Below, one piece after another: positions 22,441 to 34,493 of a DNA stretch of 64,000 nt. Within the stretch, counting starts at the first letter, position 1. Every line of letters starts with the position of its first letter. The notes beneath the pieces were generated by a model, which saw nothing but the letters and a program-made list of their open reading frames with translations, searched no databases and had not been told where the DNA came from. The position numbers were made by a program, and so were the translations under genes. The DNA is from Cubamyces lactineus (taxonomy: Eukaryota > Basidiomycota > Agaricomycetes > Polyporales > Polyporaceae), in assembly GCA_022376465.1 (NCBI GenBank), contig JACDTU010000009.1, positions 806,001 through 870,000 of the forward strand, read 5' to 3'.

Positions 22441-24600
22441 ATGGACGCCGCCCAAGTCCTCCAGACGGTCCTGTCCGTCATCCAATCTCAGAACGGCGGC
22501 GACGCAGGCTCGGTGGCGAACACGGCCACTGCCGCGACTCCGTCGCCCCAGTGTTCAGCACCTGCCACCAGTCCGTTGGCCCAGACAGGCTCGCTGAGTC
22601 TGCCTCAGTTGTTCTTCGCGCTGCTCTCGACTGGGGCCGTGGGCGACTGGGCGAGACTGTTGCTGATGGGCGCGGTGTTCGAGACGTGCCGCCGTGTGCT
22701 CACGAAGCTGTGGGAGGACGGCGGCGACTTGTTCTGGCTGACTGCGACGTTCGAGTGGAGCGACGAGACGTCGGGTGCGTGTGCTAGTCTGCTATTCATC
22801 GGGGACGGTGTTCGCTGATAGCACGGTCTTTGTTGCGTCGGCGTTCTATAGAGTGGATTAGCTATTGGCTGGCACAACGGAAGGTCTTCAGTGAGTCCCG
22901 TCAGGCCACTTGCTTCACTTGGTTCTGCGCTGACGCTGTGTTTGGAGGCTCGGCTCGGAACATTGAAGTCACGTCGTGGTGTTACGGCCTCGACACAACC
23001 ACAATCGAGGGCCTCGGCGATGGCGGGATGGGGGAGGACGGGAAGGTGTCCTTTATACCCTCCCGCGACAAGACGTATTCTCTCTGGTACAAAGGCCGGT
23101 ACATGACCGTCACGCGCGAGAGACAGAACGAAGGCGGGTACGCGCGCCCAACGCAAGTCCTCATCGTCCGGTATGTGCACAGCACCTCAGCGTGCCAGCG
23201 GGTTGCCATAAGATCCAGCGGCGACTGACGTCGAGGGCGCCGCAGCTTGCTATCACGCGATCCGAAGCTCCTGCGCGATCTCCTAATGGAGGCGCGGCGC
23301 GAGTATAAGGAGGCCAGGAAGGATGTTATCGACGTATACATCGCGGAGGGGTAAGCCTTCCAATCTCGTGTACTTGGAATGCACATATCTGAGTGGCGCG
23401 TGCGTTAAACCTCCAGGTCCGACCATTGGGAGCACGTCGCCAAGCAGGATAAGCGCCCCATGTGCTCCGTTATTCTCGATCCTGGGGTGTTTGAGCTCGT
23501 TCTAGACGATGCGAGAGATTTTTTGCGGAGCAGACAGTGGTACGCTGATCGAGGTACGCGTCCAAACATTACATGCCACAGCACCACGCATCAACTGATC
23601 TGACCACAACCCGGGCCACACTACAGGCATCCCCTTCCGCAGAGGGTATCTGCTATATGGGGCACCAGGTGCGGGGAAGACCTCGATGATACACAGTATC
23701 GCGGGCGAGCTCGGGCTGAACATCTACATCCTCTCGCTCACCGTCATGTCACTCGACGACAACGGCCTCAAGGCGCTGATCGGGCACCTGCCCGAGGCAT
23801 GCATCGTGCTCATCGAAGACATCGACGCGGCCTTCCACCGCGGGATGAAGCGCAACATCCACGACCCCGAGAAGCAGGCGCGCCTCCTCGCCGCGAAGCA
23901 GGGGCGGGAGCCTGAGCCGCCCGAGGGCGACGGCGAGAAGGCCCCGGACACGTTCACGAACGGCGTGACGCTGAGCGGCCTGCTCAACGCGCTCGACGGC
24001 ATCGCCGCGCAGGAGGGCCGCATCCTGTTCGCGACCACAAACGACTACTCCGCACTCGACCCTGCGCTGTTGCGGCCCGGCCGGCTTGACCTGCATATCG
24101 AGTTTCACCTGGCGAGCGAGTATCAGGCGCGCGAGCTGTTCAGGCGGTTCTACGCCGCCGCTGACGACTCTGGCTCGTCAGATGCGAAGAATGTGGACGA
24201 GAAGAGTGGTGCTGCCGCGTGCAGCAAAAACACAAACAGCGACGGCAGCGCGGGAGCGAACAAGCAATCAGGGAAGGGTGGACCTCGAGCCGGCAACCCA
24301 ACGTCAGCCGTGTCGTCTGAGGCGCAGAACGGCCTTCCTGAGTCCGTCCGCACCGTGTATGTGGGTATGTCCCGCAAGACCGCGGGCCTTCCACGCATGA
24401 CTGTGGAAGAGGTGGACGAGCTCGCGGATAGGTTCGCTGCAGCCATCCCGCCACGGATGTTTTCGATGGCGACCCTACAGGGTTACCTGATGGCGTACAA
24501 GGTCCGACCGCTGGAAGCCGTTGCAGACGCACCAGCTTGGGTCGAGAAGCGATTGCAAGAAAAGATGAAGACCGCCGCCGCAGAGTCTAGTTCCAGATAA
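22441..24600 (+). CDS. BCS1-like AAA ATPase, copy 1
   Basis: Membrane-anchored AAA ATPase related to mitochondrial Bcs1. First exon 22441-22774, last exon 23627-24600, with four small exons between. The N-terminal about 110 residues hold a hydrophobic segment (LPQLFFALLSTGAVGDWARL) followed by VFETCRRVLTKL. The BCS1_N-like middle contains FIPSRDKTYSLWYKGRYMTV. The AAA core has Walker A (GAPGAGKTS), Walker B (IVLIEDIDAAF), sensor (FATTNDYSALDPALLRPGR) and the C-terminal lid (FSMATLQGYLMAYKVRP). A low-complexity insertion (Ser/Lys/Asn/Gly) interrupts the AAA C-terminal part. In yeast, Bcs1 moves folded Rieske protein across the inner membrane. Expanded fungal paralogues like this are not proven to do so. 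Confidence 0.88.
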
Positions 24601-26049
24601 GGCTCGTTTGTGGTCTGAAGGGCCACACTGTGATGCCGCCGCGGTACTACTAGATAGTCAGTTGGTCGAGTAGCGGGTACTACTTGGTGAAAAAGGAATG
24701 TACACGAATATCACGAGTAATGCTCGTATCACGGAGTGACAGTAGAACATTGGGCTTCCTTTGTCCATGCACTTGCCTGATTGAGCGTCATCGCTCTGTT
24801 CAGCATGGCAGATGTCCGGAAGCAGCGCATAAAGGCGATCGTTGCACACGTTACTGGGCTAGGAGCATGGACCTCGGTACGTACGGGTGTGTCGTCTTCA
24901 CGACACCATTATTGTGACCGCACGTCCAGGCGAGATAACATTGATCATTGTTCAGACATCAGTCCTACTGGTCCTTCTGTGGGATCTCTCCACAATTGAT
25001 TGCTTGGTAGGTCATCGCGAGTGCGCTGGCGGCCTCACGGTTGTGCGTTGTTTGAATTTCTACTCGTCTTCTGTGCGCAGCTGAATTTATGAATGGTCAA
25101 GACCCTTGGTGGCGGCGGCGGCGGCAAGCATGGGCCGCAGTATATACAGTGTGGTTTCCCACTCTGACGGGTTTGACGGTATGCATACAGGCTTCTGTGC
25201 CGCGGCTTGGGCACTGTAGCGGGAGGAAGGTGGCCATGAGTGGGATTAGTGGACGAGAGTAGCCAGTGGCGGAATCGAACTGGAGGTCGCAACAGGGCAT
25301 CGGACCGGGCTCGGCCGGAAAGGCGGTGGCGGGAGAGACACCGCCCGCGTCGGCGGCGACAGATTTGCGCGACGACGATGTCACTGTCCGGCACTGTTTG
25401 ACGGCGACGGGCTCAACCAAGACGTCGCATGCACTCTGCAAATTCGTCGAAGCTGCGAGGCAGCTCCCGCCCCTGCGACGCTGTGCGTACAGCCCCGGGG
25501 TACTATCCGGAGCAGCAGCGGGGACCACGAGGCTACTGAAGGTAGGTACGCGTCGGACAGGGCACATTCCGGAGAAGGGCGATGGCAAGCGGTGTAAAAG
25601 GCATCCGCCTGTACAAGAAGCACTGCGGTTGAACGCGACACCCGTCCTTTGTCAGTGTGACAGACGTCGTGCGGAACGATTGTTCCCTTTAATGTCAGGT
25701 AAGCGCATATGCACATGCATCGTGACCGGGCAGTTGGACGCACTTGAAGTTCCGCCGCAGGGCTGAGGCAGAGATCGGGACATTTGAGTCACTGATGAAG
25801 ATATCCAGGCTGACTACTCGGTGACTCCCCCTCACGCGTCACTGCTTCTCACTTGCCTCCCTCAGCTCTTGCGGTCCCGAGCCTGATTGGTATTCTCATT
25901 CCGCCTCCCCGGACGCCGCAATTCATATAAAAGCGATGGCCTCGTTTGTCAACGCTCCGGTCAACCCGCCCAGCACCCGCAGCAGCTGGGCATATCTCCT
26001 TCCCCGACCTACCCCCACGCCCTTCCAGAATACCTAGCGTATTCCCACC
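24601..26049. other. Spacer between tandem AAA genes
   Basis: No supported gene. It contains short frames, one with a hydrophobic run near 24930-25000, but no consistent start, splice chain or family match. The last 200 bp are CT-rich promoter sequence of copy 2. Confidence 0.4.
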
Positions 26050-28281
26050 ATGGACGCGATCTCTGTCCTCCAGACCGTCATGTCTGCCATCCAGTCGGGC
26101 GCAGTCAATCTCACCTCCGGCGACTCTTCCGCCACCGGAAACGTGACCGTGGCGACCGGGGCCGCCCCCGCAGTGGCGTCCTTGAATCTCCTGCAGCTGC
26201 CCTCCTTGATCTCCATGCTGCTCTCATTCTCCGCGGTGCGGGATTGGCTGAAGCTCCTGCTCCTTGGCGCCATCGTCGAGACCTGCCGCAGGGTCCTCAC
26301 GAAGGCGTACTACGGCTTCGTCAACTACTTCTGGATCACGGCCACCTTTGACGGCAATGATGAGTGCGTCGGTGGGTGGCGAAATCACTGGCCTCGCTGC
26401 GCGTTGATTTTGCTCACCGCGAACCCTCTCGGGGGGCGTCATTAAACAGATTGGCTCATGTTCTGGCTCTCGAAGCACTCCATATTCCGTAAGCACCACA
26501 TCCCCGGTGCCTGCTCGGGCACTCTGAATTTCACCGGACGCTGGCTGATGCGATCGTATCTCGACTCATTGATGTAGGCACTGCCCGGACCCTGGATGTG
26601 AGCACGCGCTCCTTTGGGAGAAACGCGGCCGTCGCTGGCGATACTGGGAACGAGGACGACACGGAAGGCAGAAAGATATCGTTCTTGCCTTCCCTCTCGA
26701 CCACATACACGTTGTGGTACAAGTACCGATACGTGACCATCACGCGCGACGAGGTGCCCGACGGTCCATGGAACAGCCCGAGGCAAACCCTCCGGATACG
26801 GTATGTTTCCGCACGCATATAGTCACTGTGCACCGCGCTCACAGTGCTGGTAGTATCTTGACGCGTGACCACAAGATCCTGAGACAGCTCCTTATTGAAG
26901 CCAAGCAGCTCTTCCATAAGGCGAGCGAAAATATGATCTCCATCTACGTCTCCGATCCGTATGTCTCCGACCAGGTCAGCCAGCGTGCAGTAGCCTGACG
27001 ACCGTTCATATTCAGGTCCGACTATTGGAAACGGGTGTCCACCCATCACAAGAGGCCAATGCAATCCATCATCCTCGACCCTGGCGTCATCGAGCTTGTC
27101 CTGAACGATGCGAAGGACTTCCTTGCCAGCAAGGCATGGTACGCCGAGCGAGGTCAGTTCTACAACTCAAGCGTGATGACATCTGGCGCCCAGCTGACAT
27201 GGAACCTCCAGGCATCCCGCATCGTCGAGGCTACCTCCTCTACGGCGCTCCTGGCTCTGGCAAGACCTCGTTGATCCACAGCATTGCCGGCGAACTGAAC
27301 CTCGATGTCTACATCCTCTCGCTCACACGGCTCGGGCTGGACGACACCTCGCTCAGCTCTATCATTGCCGACCTCCCGACACAGTGCATCGTCCTCGTGG
27401 AAGACATCGACGCCGCGTTCCACCAAGGCGTGAAGCGCGACATCGCCGATCCTGAAAAGCGGGAGCAGCACGACGCGCGGGAGCACCCCGGAAAAGGCGG
27501 CAACGAGGGCACGAACACCGTCGGCCGCGTCACGCTCAGCGGGCTGCTTAACGCGCTCGACGGAATCGCCGCGCAGGAGGGCCGCATCCTGTTCGCGACC
27601 ACAAATGACTACTCCGCACTCGACCCTGCGCTGTGCCGGCCCGGCCGGCTGGACCTGCACATCGAGTTCAAGCTCGCGAGCAAGTACCAGTGCCGGGAGA
27701 TGTTCAGGCGCTTCTACCTCCCCTCGAGCTCGGCGTCCAAGTCGACCAAGCCGGACGAAGACCAGGACGAGGCGATCGACGACAAGGACTCCGGGTATGG
27801 GTCGCGCAGCGCGAGCGTCGAAGCCGACGCTGACGACACCAACGCTTCCGTCAAGTCTACGTCTTCAGACCCCTCACCGTCACCGGCCCCTGCCGCTCCC
27901 TCATCGTCTGGGTCGTCCGAGGATTCTCTGACGACGTACGTCGGGATGGCGCATACCGCCCGCGCGCCGAAGCTCTCATGCAAGCAGGCAGCGGAGCTCG
28001 CGGACCGGTTTGCCGCGGCGATCCCGAATCGCTCGTTCTCGATGGCGACGCTGCAGGGGTACCTGATGGCGTACAAGACGCGTCCGTACGACGCAGTTGC
28101 GGACGCGCCAGCGTGGGTCGAGCGTAGGCTGCAGGAGAAGATGCCGAAGGCACCAGCACCAGCACCTCAGGCTGCTGCTGCTTCTGTTGCTACCATCTCT
28201 ACTTCCACTTCGCCAGCTGCGACTTCTGACGCAGGCACCCAGGTGCCTGCGGTGGCGAAGGAGGCAGAGGCCGTGTCGTGA
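26050..28281 (+). CDS. BCS1-like AAA ATPase, copy 2
   Basis: Tandem paralogue of the gene at 22441-24600, same strand, with introns at equivalent positions. The start MDAISVLQTVMSAIQ parallels MDAAQVLQTVLSVIQ in copy 1. The N-terminal hydrophobic segment is LISMLLSFSAVRDWLKLLLL followed by VETCRRVLTKAYYG. Core motifs: Walker A GAPGSGKTS, Walker B IVLVEDIDAAF, sensor FATTNDYSALDPALCRPGR (Cys where copy 1 has Leu), and lid FSMATLQGYLMAYKTRP. The insertion between the AAA halves is Asp/Ser-rich and differs from copy 1. The C-terminus carries an extra Ala/Pro/Ser-rich tail of about 50 residues. All catalytic motifs are intact, so both copies should hydrolyse ATP. Substrate unknown. Confidence 0.88.
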
Positions 28282-28973
28282 AAGACAAAGGCCCCTTCAG
28301 TATTGGACGCTCTGAGGGCGACAATGTATACCCATCAGGGCGCTGAACGCGGTGCCCTGGAAAAGCCATTTGTATCTCGTAGTAACTCGAAGCTGTACCA
28401 TAGGGCCGTCTTGCAATTGCACATTGCTTTCGATGCTTTCATCCTCGGGCAGTGCCAGCTTCCCCAGGCCGGGACAGGTAGGACCCGGAAGGAGTCCGGA
28501 CTGTGGCAGGAGATGAAGAGGACGAGAGGTGGATGGTATTAAGTACAATGTCGGACGTCGGCTGAGGTTGTATGACACATGCGACGGGAGGACGAGCCAG
28601 GTTTTGATGGGCTGACCGCGACCGCATGCCGGAGGAGGAGCGTGTTGTCCGACTGGCCGTTCCGCCGCGTTCTGCGGGCGTCTGCGGGGACATCTCGAGG
28701 GATCACACTGAGAGACGCCCAAGATCTGGGAGGGGGGTGTGGGACGATCACCCCTCGAGGGGCGAAAGTAAAAGGGGGTGTCACAATTCAACGCCAGACT
28801 GCTGCTCCTTGGTCTGCTTCTCAACCCACGAATGGCAAACGCCCCAGTAGCCCTCGTCTTCGGCCGCAGGGCCAGCCGTGCCTCTCCCAGATCCCCGGGA
28901 AACATAAAGACTCACCAAGCCATGCCCGCATCGATCCCCCCAGCTTCACCAGCTTCCCTCTCTTTCCTCCCAG
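28282..28973. other. Intergenic, promoter of zinc-finger gene
   Basis: Frames on both strands overlap and neither shows a domain. The last 60 bp are CT-rich and lead into the next ATG. Confidence 0.4.
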
Positions 28974-30376
28974 ATGGCCTCCTTCCTCCAGCCCTCTGCG
29001 CTCGCCATCCCGCCGCGAGACGTCCAGATCGCGCCCCAGGATAGCCAGTCGCACGAGTATGGCTACGCGGACTTGTACGCGAGCCACGACGATGTCTCCC
29101 ACATGGGTTCTTTGGACGAACTCGAGTACCCGCCCTACCAAGCACTGCTTCACTTCGAAGAGGAGCTGGCGAACAACTAGTACGTGATCATTCCTCTGAG
29201 GCAGACAAAGAATTGGCTAACGCACATCTCTGTAGCTTGGCTATGCAGCTTCGCTACCCATCTGCCTCTGCGGATGAAGTGCGGTACGCTGCTGAACCTC
29301 CGATGGGGTATCTCGACACCTCAATCTCGGACGCCACCCTCATGTACCCCTCCTCCCCGTCCTCTGACGCGACTGATTACTCGAACGCGACGTATGGCCA
29401 ATGCTTCTCGTCTCCAGTCGAACATCCGGCCCATCACATCGGACAACAGCACTCAGGGTTCTATACAGCGGTCACCTCCTACGCCGATCCGGGTGCCGCG
29501 CTCGCTCCGTCGTATGAGCCTTCGTTCTCTGGCTCAGCGCCCATCAGCACCTATTCGACTATCATGAACGCACTCGGCCCTTGCAATCCTTCTCCAGATA
29601 CAACACAATCCGTGGTTGTGGCTCCCACCGCCATCGAGTCGCCCATTAGCACTTATTCCACAATCAGCAACGCACTCGGCTCATGTAATCCCTCTACCAA
29701 CATTATTCAAGCCGCGGTCGTATCACCAGCTGATATCAACACCATTCACACGACAAGTCCGTTCAATATCGCGAGTCCGGTAGACCCACCGTCTCCTCCC
29801 AAGTCTACTGGCACCCGCAAAAGTGCCCGCACCCGCCATCGAGCGCCGTCTCCCTACTCACCGCCCTCCTCCCCATTGTCTTTGTCGTCCCCCTCTGCCT
29901 CCTCATCTTCTTCCTTCCCATCTTCATCATCACCGTCGCCATTTTCCCGCGACGCATCGCCCCCCAAGCTCGTTTCCAGCACCCGTCGGAACGTCCCAGC
30001 CTCATACTTCACCGTCGCACCGCCCCCCGTCTCGCGGTCGAACAAGTGGAAGTGCCCATACTGCGCGTACACACAGACGAACCGGCGGAGCCCGGACCTG
30101 AAGCGGCACATCCAGACGCACACGCGCGGCGAGGACGAGGCGCTGTGGGTCTGCTGCGGGGTGCCGCTCATCGACGCGCAGGAGGAGCATGGGGTGCCGG
30201 AGGCCGTCGCGGCGAAGGAGCCGTTTGAGTACGAGGGGATGTTCATGGTGGGCGGGTGCCGGAAGGTGTTCAGCAGGCGGGACGCGCTCAAGCGCCATCT
30301 GCGCGCGAATCAGGGAGTGTGCTTTGGGGACGCGATGGCGTCGTATCAGCCGGGGAACAGGATCGGGGCGCGGTGA
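28974..30376 (+). CDS. C2H2 zinc-finger protein
   Basis: Two exons (28974-29178, then from 29236) separated by a 57-nt intron give about 450 residues. Residues up to about 330 are Ser/Pro/Thr-rich, with two similar stretches (PISTYSTIMNALGPCNPSP and PISTYSTISNALGSCNPST) that look like a short internal duplication. At the C-terminus a canonical finger CPYCAYTQTNRRSPDLKRH plus IQTH is followed by a second, atypical one: a CCG pair, a long insertion, then GGCRKVFSRRDALKRHLRAN. Pattern and architecture suggest a DNA-binding transcription factor; target genes are unknown. Confidence 0.8.
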
Positions 30377-30618
30377 CTCTTGGGATCACTGGGTCTTCGA
30401 GTTTGCTGCTTACTGTTTTTCTCTTTTCTCTCTCTCACTCTCTCACGGATCCAACATTCATGTTCACGATCGTCAAGTACCTCCTTCTATGCTCTCCATC
30501 TCTTCGTCTCCTACCGATACCATCTGCAAGGCTCTATGTCACATCTCTCTGTCGTGACCGTCGCAACATCTCTACCAATCTGTACAATGACACTTACTTC
30601 GAATTGAACTCGTACGAT

Positions 30619-31040
30619 CAATGGGAGAGGGGGCCAGGGCATCTCCGAAAACTTCGCTTGCGGCGATTTTCAGCACCTCCATGCAGGCGGCAGCAGGCCT
30701 ACAGCCTGAAACGTTGACGCCTTATTAGTACCACGATTGACGCTGCCCTCAACATTATACATTGCGCGCTTGTGCCTCGAGGCGCAAGATCATCACCCGA
30801 CCCAACGGAGGCAGTTGATCTGCTGTATGCACTCATAACAACAGATAAACTCCTCAGTAAGGCCCAGGGGCGTCTTGCCGCCACAGTGCAGCTCGGTGCG
30901 CGTCTTACCACGTGCCAGTGAGTGTCCACCTCAGGCTCGCTATTTCCTTTCGCTGTTCCGAACTGTTGGTATTCTCTAGGAAATACAGCTCCCGCGAAGA
31001 TGAAAAGACGACAGGCGTGACAGCGATCTCCCCCTGACTC
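30619..31040 (+). pseudogene. Frameshifted gene fragment, unknown family
   Basis: From ATG 30619 a frame reads MGEGARASPKTSLAAIFS... to about 30715, where a stop follows. Shifting frame there continues as a helical, coding-looking segment (TTIDAALNIIHCALVPRG, then LLYALITTDKLLSKAQGR) up to a good donor near 30918. A 60-nt intron leads to a last exon (KYSSREDEKTTGVTAISP, stop about 31040). The two halves join only if one frame change is allowed, so this is a broken gene, a sequencing error or a missed intron. A degenerate second copy of the LLYALITTDKLLSKA-coding DNA lies near 31110-31155. No domain recognised. Confidence 0.35.
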
Positions 31041-32419
31041 GGAGGTGGGTGACGGGAGCCCGGGTAGTAGGTGAGGGCTTACCGGAACCTAACGGAGAGC
31101 GTTTTTCTATCAATTGCACTCAAATGATAGAAAAACCTCTCAGTAAGGCCCCGACAGTACTCACACGGTTGTAACGGACGACTCAGGACTATAGCACGCC
31201 CCCATTCGACCGGAAAAGGCGCGGCGTGCAGTAGTCTGCAGATGGGGTATCTCATGATTGAGAAGAGCGAGGGGAGCTCGTTCAAGAGGAACAGACCTGC
31301 CAACGGAGGTGCTAGTCTCTCAGACATATTCTGACAGACAAGCCACTCAGTGGACAGAGTCACCGCCTGACCACGAACTCCCCCCGCCCTCCGCAAATGT
31401 TGGTATCTCATTGACGGGCCAAGACTCCGGATGGGTGATTGGACTAGATTTATGCGACTCACCTGGGGAGCCTGCACTCGGGGGTACAAGTACTCGGTCT
31501 TGCAGAAGAGACCTGACTTTGACACCTTGAAGCTGCTCAAGACCATGCCGACGGTCTACTCTCTTATATGCCTTAGAACTACTACGCTTTGAGGGACCTG
31601 TCCGCTTTTTGTCACCTGAGTCCAAGCGACTCGAGTGGCTCAAGCCACACTTTCCGAGTCCGCGTCCACTGGGCGGCGCTTTGTCTCCCCACCTTGTCTA
31701 AGCCAAACTTTTAATCCCTGCGGCTGGGCTCTGGTTCCAAGCTCTGACGCTTTGACCAAGGCCAGCGTTTTGGATGTGGATTAACTAGCGTTCAGAGACG
31801 CCGCAAGTCTCCGAATGGGAGTACGCTTTGTGGGCTCGTCTGGTCAATGCGCGTACTTACTATCGCCATTCCGCTGAGGGACTCAGCAGTGGCGAATGGG
31901 GCGTCATCATTCATTGCGGCCTTTGGCTGGCCATTTTTCGTACAATAACCAGTGTTGTAGCTCATTGCGGTGGACGTGTGCCTTTGCCCGCGGCATTAGC
32001 GGAACGGCAGTGATACTACGCGATCGCGTGATCGTGTAGTATTATAAGCGCGCGTACCCCTTAGAGCGTATCCCACCAACTTCAAAATCTGCATATACTA
32101 ATCGACGCGTAGGGCAGTTTTTGAGGATACAGCTCTGTCTATACTCTACCATATGCCGCAGTACATAGAATGGGAATTGAATCTATATTGTGATGACGAC
32201 CGCCGAGGGCCAGTGTCCGTTGCTCGGTCCCGTATACTACTGAGGCTGACAAGCTGACCTCATCTACCTCAGCCCACAAAAGAGCGATACCAAGAGCAGG
32301 CCGATTCCTCGAGGATCAGGCTTAGTGACACTTCACCGTCACCCATCCGAATTGCTCAGATCTCAGAGCTTACATAGGATCACGACTGCCAACTGGTGGT
32401 TCGTGAGGCAAGAGTCGAC
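31041..32419. other. Gene-poor stretch with repeat remains
   Basis: Contains a degenerate repeat of the fragment upstream (about 31110-31155) and an imperfect palindrome (32013-32042). No complete gene is seen. Confidence 0.4.
32013..32042. repeat. Imperfect palindrome, 13-nt arms
   Basis: Arms ATACTACGCGATC (32013-32025) and GATCGTGTAGTAT (32030-32042) match at 12 of 13 positions around a 4-nt loop, about 380 bp upstream of the kinase start. It could be a binding site for a dimeric regulator or the end of a mobile element; neither is shown. Confidence 0.5.
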
Positions 32420-34361
32420 ATGTTCGAACAACTAGTCGATCAGGTGCGCTCCAACATTACTAGCTCCGGGGGCTGCGGCACTAACTCAGCGCTGCCGTGC
32501 AGACCCTCTACGGGTTCGAGATGCTTGACATGTCCAAGGACGTGGACCGCTCCCTCCTCTTCTCCCACCATGAGCGACCGCATGCTGACAGCCTCCGGGA
32601 GCTCTCCCTTTCCGTACCCTACCCACCTTCTCCCCAGACACCATCCTCGTCTTGCCCATCATCCCCGTACTCCATCCTTTCCTCGCCCTATTCATCCGTC
32701 TCGTCGCCCAGGCCACACGACCTCCGCCACGGAGGCGTACTGTCCGCACCCGACTTCAGGCCGATCCGCGAACTCGGGAAGGGCGGCCACGGGACCGTCT
32801 ACCTCGTCGAAGACGTCGTGTCCGGACGACACCTCGCAATGAAGGTCATCGAGAAGAACGGCCTGCGCTTGCGGGAGTATCCGGTCATTTTCGAGGAACA
32901 GGCGGTCTCGCGCTCACTGGCGACGGCCGCTGCGGTTGGCAAGGGTTCCGTAGCAGGCGTCCAAGCGGGGATCGTGCCGCTCGAGGGCAGCTTCGAGGAT
33001 GACGACAACTTCTACTTCCTTACGGTGAGTGGCAAGATTGACAGGCCCGGAGCGTGAGTTGGAATGATCCGTTGTGTCGCAGGACTATTACCCGCGCGGA
33101 GACTTGATGAAGTGGATGAAGAAACACGGCAAGGTGCCAGAGAACCAAGCGCGCCTTTGGTGCGCAGAGCTGGTACGTCTTACTCCCGTCTCCTGCGATG
33201 GGACATCGATCTGACCAACGATCGTCCATAGCTCGTAGCGCTGGAGCACTTGCACAAAAGGCGCGTCGTTCATCGGGACGTCAAGCCGGAGAACATCCTG
33301 CTCGACGAGGATGGTCACATCGCGCTCACAGACTTCGGCATTGCGCGTGACTTCAAGCGGCAGAACGACGACCGGCCGTGGAATCGCGTTCATCCCTGGG
33401 GCAGGCGCACGAGTCTGGAGACGACCGGACTAGAGGAAGCGGCCGGAAGGAGGAAGGGTAGCGTGGATATGACGCATTCTCTGGTAGGGACCCCCGGGTA
33501 CATCGCCCCGGAGGTGTATTCCGGGAAGTACTCGTACGATGCAGACGTCTGGGGAGTGGGCGTGGTCTTGTACTGCATGTTGGTGGGCAAGGTAGGTTCC
33601 CCAGTCGAAGACGCGACCGATGGAAAGACTAATGCGTGCACAGCTACCGTTTGGCCTAGATCCGAAGCAGCAGCGGCTGGAAGAGCTCATTGCGCGGACG
33701 GATAGCGTGCCTGTGGACTTCGACCTCTATGGCGTAGTGGACGCGGAGGCACGGGACCTGTTGACTAAGGTATGCACCCGAGTCCGTACGGACAGACGAA
33801 TGTTGACCTAGCGCGATGTTGATACAGATGCTGGACAAGGATCCCAAGAGGAGAATGTCAATCCGAAAGGCGAAGAAGCACCGATGGTTTTGCGGAATGT
33901 GAGCACTCCGTGACACCAGATTGGAACTTTTGCTGACGCCTAGTTTAGTGACTGGGAGGCCATTGTCCGCAGAGAACGCCCCGTGCAATACACGGAAGCG
34001 AGAGATGTGGTAGAGCAGGAGGAAGATGTGAGTGATAACTAGAGCTCAAGTCCCGCTAAGATCTCATCCGAGCTTCCAGAGAACTTTTCTGTATGGGAAA
34101 GGGCATGGTGCCTGGGAGAAGCCACCGCACCCTTGGTTTGAATGGGCTTCGGAGAACCTTCGACCGCGCGTCCAGTGCTCATACCAATCCGCCGGAGGAT
34201 TGTCCCTTTCCTCCTCGTACACGATGGTCGATGCGGACGTGGAGAGCGACCAGAGTTTCGAGGTGGTCAGTCGACGCATGACTGTCGGGAACGTTCTGCA
34301 AGGGCCGAAGGTGGTGAAGAGAATGACGGGTTGGCTGAAACGGAGGATGTCCATATCTTAG
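32420..34361 (+). CDS. Serine/threonine protein kinase
   Basis: Eight exons (32420-32443, 32503-33024, 33083-33172, 33232-33591, 33644-33769, 33828-33898, 33949-34027, 34080-34361) with matching phases give 517 residues. About the first 80 residues are Ser/Pro-rich. The kinase domain has Gly-loop GKGGHGTV, catalytic Lys in LAMKVIEK, a helix-C Glu (FEEQAV), HRDVKPEN, TDFGIARDF, an inserted activation segment rich in Arg/Glu, GTPGYIAPEV and DVWGVGVVLY. All catalytic residues are present, so it should be active. Fold features fit the AGC/CAMK side of the kinome; substrate and pathway are unknown. The C-terminal tail contains HPWFEWASEN. A decayed, inverted copy sits at 3790-4502. Confidence 0.9.
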
Positions 34362-34493
34362 GTATATGACCGGTTCGACCGAGGAGGTTTCGTGCTGATA
34401 ATCCACGCGGGATAACACGTCTAAATGTCAGGCGGAAGATGGTAGATGTGAGGAGGAGGAAGTGCATTCGACCTACCATAGGATACGGGTGTG

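Noticed and set aside
25266..25766. 166-codon frame between the AAA genes
   Set aside because: No family resemblance; the opposite strand is open over the same stretch, as expected from GC-rich chance frames.
22441..28281. Defence system built on the AAA gene pair
   Set aside because: No effector, nuclease or sensor gene lies next to them; tandem BCS1-like genes are common in these fungi.
28297..28905. 202-codon frames on both strands before the zinc-finger gene
   Set aside because: Overlapping opposite frames in promoter DNA without any motif.
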